Assembly: GCA_044233495.1 (NCBI GenBank)
Contig: JBIIJX010000122.1
Location: forward strand, 1 to 7,175
DNA from: UBA10649 sp044233495
GTDB taxonomy: Bacteria; Actinomycetota; Actinomycetes; S36-B12
Length of the DNA: 7,175 nt
Direction: 5' to 3'
Part shown: one piece after another, positions 5,394 to 7,175 of the stretch
Layout: every line of letters begins with the position of its first letter
Position numbering within the stretch: position 1 is the first letter of the stretch
The notes under the pieces: generated by a model
Database searches by the model: none
Told to the model about the DNA's origin: nothing
The model's input: the letters and a program-made list of their open reading frames with translations, nothing else
Translations under genes and position numbers: made by a program

Positions 5394-6329
5394 ATGGCCT
5401 TCGCCGACCTCGACCTGCGCCACCTGCGCGCCCTCATCGCGGTGGCGGAGGAGGGTTCCTTCATCGGCGCCGCGGATGCCCTGCGACTGTCGCAGGCGGC
5501 CATCAGCCAGCAGATCGCGGGTCTGGAGCGCGCCGTGGGGCAGCGGGTCTTCGATCGACCCGGTGGCCCCAGGCCCGTGACCCTCACCCCCGCCGGACGC
5601 GTGCTGCTCTCCTCCGCGACCGCCCTCATGGCCCTGCTCGACTCCACACAGGCCGACCTGCAGGAACTGGCGACCGGCACCGGCGGGCGGCTGTCCATCG
5701 GCACCTACCAGAGCGTCTCGGTGCAGCTGCTGCCGGACGTCGTCCGCGAACTGAGGTCCGTGGCACCGGAGCTGACCATCGGGCTGATCGAGCACGACCG
5801 CAACGAGGAGCTGGTCGCGGAGCTGCTCGGTGACGCGATCGACGTCACGTTCCTCGCCGGACCGTACGAGCACGAGGGCCTGGACCTCGTGCCGCTGGGC
5901 ACCGACCCCTTCGTCCTCCTCCTACCCGCAGACAGCGATCTCGCGCGCAGGCACCCGGGTCGACGCTTCCCCACGACAGAGCTGGCAGGAATCCCGCTGG
6001 TCGGTGAGCACGAGCCGCAGTACGGCGCCGGCACGATCAATGCCGGCCTGCGCGCTATGGGGCTCCGCCCGCGATACGCCTTCCGCTCGTACGACAACGG
6101 CGCCCAGCAAGGCATGGTGCGCGCTGGGGTCGGACCCGCGATCATGCCCCTGCTGGCCACGGATCCCACGGATCCGGGGATCGTCATCAAGACCCTCGAC
6201 CCCCCGCTCGAGCCACGGACGATCATGCTGGCCACCCGGAAGGGCGCCACCCGGGCACCGGTGGCAGAGACCTTCATCCGGATCGCCAAGCGTGCCTGTC
6301 GCGCGAGACTGGCCCGATCCCGCGCGTGA
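5394..6329 (+). CDS. LysR-family transcriptional regulator
   Basis: A 311-residue LysR-type regulator of normal length. The N-terminal winged helix-turn-helix reads LDLRHLRALIAVAEEGSF (6-23), AADALRLSQAAISQQIAGLE (26-45), RVFDR (51-55) and VTLTPAGRVLL (62-72). A linker helix runs to about 95, and the substrate-binding domain starts at GRLSIGTYQSVSVQLLP (98-114). IDVTFLAGPYEHEGLDLVPLGTDPFVLLLP in the middle of that domain is typical of the family fold. The effector cannot be predicted. The ATG at 5394 is preferred because the HTH begins at the normal position and a strong -10 box lies just before it. The obvious candidate targets are its own promoter and the divergent 94-residue gene. The following membrane protein gene starts 17 bases after its stop, or overlaps it by four bases if the GTG at 6326 is used. 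Confidence 0.93.
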   Translation: MAFADLDLRHLRALIAVAEEGSFIGAADALRLSQAAISQQIAGLERAVGQRVFDRPGGPRPVTLTPAGRVLLSSATALMALLDSTQADLQELATGTGGRLSIGTYQSVSVQLLPDVVRELRSVAPELTIGLIEHDRNEELVAELLGDAIDVTFLAGPYEHEGLDLVPLGTDPFVLLLPADSDLARRHPGRRFPTTELAGIPLVGEHEPQYGAGTINAGLRAMGLRPRYAFRSYDNGAQQGMVRAGVGPAIMPLLATDPTDPGIVIKTLDPPLEPRTIMLATRKGATRAPVAETFIRIAKRACRARLARSRA

Positions 6330-6334
6330 GGCCC

Positions 6335-6340
6335 TACATT
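6335..6340 (+). promoter_or_regulatory. Possible -10 box for a leaderless TMEM175-like gene
   Basis: TACATT matches the TAnnnT pattern and ends six bases before the ATG at 6347, the spacing expected if transcription starts on the ATG. No clear -35 box is seen 17-18 bases upstream, and no Shine-Dalgarno lies at a useful distance. The site falls just after the lysR stop codon. Confidence 0.35.
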
Positions 6341-6346
6341 CCACGT

Positions 6347-7075
6347 ATGAGCCGCGGCAACTCCGAGGGGGACGCGACCCCGGCCGAGCGAAGTCGAGCC
6401 TTCGATCGGCTGGTCAACTTCACCGATGCCGTCGTCGCCATCGCGCTGACACTGCAGCTGCTTCCCCTGATCGGCATCGCCGGGCCCAAGCCCGGTGAGA
6501 CGGTGTGGCAGATCATCGCCGACAACTGGGGCCAGATCTTCGCGTTCCTCCTCAGCTTCGTCATCGTCGTCGTCATGTGGACGGTGCACAACCGGGTCTT
6601 CAACGTGCTGCGCATGTACGACAACACGATCCTGTGGCTCAACCTCGCGTGGATGCTGGCCATCGCCTTCCTGCCCTGGCCGACCGCGATGTACGGCACG
6701 GCCGGGAACTCCATTGACATCGGTGCCGGAGGCGTAGGCCTGCTCTACTGGCTGAACCTCGCGGTGATCTCCGGCCTGGGCAGCCTCATCGCGTACCACG
6801 CCGCCCACCATCCCGAGCTGCTGGAACCCGGGGCCTCGACCCGCGGGTGGCTGCAACAGTCGCCCCGTGCGCGCCTCCGCGGCGCGGTCATCACCTCGTA
6901 CTTCGTGGTGATCGGCGTCATCAGCGAGTTCATCCCGCAGTACGCCGGGTGGATCGCCCTCGGACTGATCCCGCTGGGCCGGATCCTGCGCGACCGACCG
7001 GTCCCCCCGGCCGACCCGGCCGTCGACTCACGACCCAATCCGGGCGCGGAGGGACTCGCCGCCGACGACCGGTAG
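6347..7075 (+). CDS. TMEM175-like (DUF1211) integral membrane protein, possible potassium channel
   Basis: A 242-residue polytopic membrane protein with about six hydrophobic segments: 23-44, 62-80, 95-113, 127-150, 179-194 and 198-213. The start of the first helix, RLVNFTDAVVAIALTL (21-36), matches the RxxxFSD signature of the TMEM175 family, with Thr at the Ser position. WTVHNRVF (78-85) and NLAWMLAIAFLPWPT (99-113) resemble the conserved Trp/His and LPFPT-like segments of bacterial members. Bacterial TMEM175 proteins form tetrameric potassium-permeable channels. Channel activity here is inferred. The tail after 213 is hydrophilic, Pro/Asp-rich and probably disordered. The ATG at 6347 is preferred because of the TACATT box six bases before it. 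A GTG at 6326 would overlap the lysR stop as GTGA and add seven residues, but has no ribosome site either. Confidence 0.82.
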   Translation: MSRGNSEGDATPAERSRAFDRLVNFTDAVVAIALTLQLLPLIGIAGPKPGETVWQIIADNWGQIFAFLLSFVIVVVMWTVHNRVFNVLRMYDNTILWLNLAWMLAIAFLPWPTAMYGTAGNSIDIGAGGVGLLYWLNLAVISGLGSLIAYHAAHHPELLEPGASTRGWLQQSPRARLRGAVITSYFVVIGVISEFIPQYAGWIALGLIPLGRILRDRPVPPADPAVDSRPNPGAEGLAADDR

Positions 7076-7090
7076 GCCGGTCCGTCGTCG

Positions 7091-7175
7091 TCAGCAGCGC
7101 CAGCGTCCTCCGGCCCAGTGCGATGCACCGGACAGCGGGCGCTCCCAGTTCATGATCGTGTGGAAGGCAGCGTCC
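7091..7175 (-). CDS. C-terminal end of an unidentified protein (gene extends beyond the right edge)
   Basis: The minus strand from the right edge is open for 27 codons and ends in TGA at 7091-7093. The residues are DAAFHTIMNWERPL followed by SGASHWAGGRWRC. Third codon positions are mostly G or C, as in the neighbours, and the Trp/His/Asn content looks protein-like and not like an antisense shadow. It would converge on the membrane protein gene with a 15-base gap. I do not recognise the family, and 27 residues are too few to assign one. Confidence 0.4.
   Translation of the reverse strand, partial: DAAFHTIMNWERPLSGASHWAGGRWRC

Noticed and set aside
6161..6178. Short direct repeat of ACGGATCC-like sequence
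   Set aside because: Two tandem 9-base copies within the LysR coding frame encode a TDP repeat; too short to indicate a mobile or variable element.
5705..6856. 383-residue minus-strand open frame
   Set aside because: It spans two well-supported plus-strand genes (LysR and TMEM175-like) and shows no domain; a long shadow frame from high GC.
1..7175. Search for CRISPR arrays, tRNA/rRNA, transposases, toxin-antitoxin pairs or a new defence system
   Set aside because: No spaced repeats, RNA gene signatures, transposase motifs or nuclease/defence domains were seen; the content is catabolic and regulatory genes.

Overview
The window is about 7.2 kb of very GC-rich DNA with strong G/C preference at third codon positions, tight gene packing, GTG as well as ATG starts, and two genes that look leaderless. 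This fits a high-GC actinobacterium. The gene families suggest Micrococcales/Microbacteriaceae-like, but that is a guess from style and not a measured placement.

Region 1 (1-2827, minus strand) is a four-gene run in the order IolE-like TIM-barrel enzyme, iolC kinase, Cgl0159-family aldolase, then the first codons of iolB, which leaves the window at base 1. Each junction is a 4-base ATGA stop/start overlap, so this is a translationally coupled myo-inositol catabolic operon. IolB makes 2-deoxy-5-keto-D-gluconate, IolC phosphorylates it, and the aldolase cleaves the phosphate ester. The IolE-like enzyme probably acts earlier, on the inosose ring. iolD, iolA and a transporter are not in view and may lie beyond base 1.

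Region 2 (2828-2929) is a divergent control region with a perfect 14-bp palindrome, TTGGAACGTTCCAA, of the CG-centred kind bound by LacI-family repressors, plus a second 6-1-6 dyad. Region 3 (2930-4998, plus strand) holds a Gfo/Idh/MocA dehydrogenase, a likely inositol dehydrogenase, and a LacI-family regulator that is the best candidate to bind the palindrome. The simplest model is a substrate-induced divergent inositol regulon repressed by this local LacI protein.

Region 4 (4955-7075) looks unrelated to inositol. It has a 94-residue uncharacterised protein on the minus strand whose end overlaps the lacI 3' end by 44 bases, a divergent LysR regulator with an excellent -10 box placed for leaderless transcription, and a TMEM175-like six-helix membrane protein directly behind it. 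At the right edge, 7091-7175 on the minus strand appears to be the last codons of another gene.

I see no mobile elements, CRISPR, tRNA or rRNA. The window reads as a fairly ordinary catabolic locus. The points that most deserve a second look are the LacI operator/regulator pairing, the orphan 94-residue protein beside the LysR gene, and the leaderless starts.
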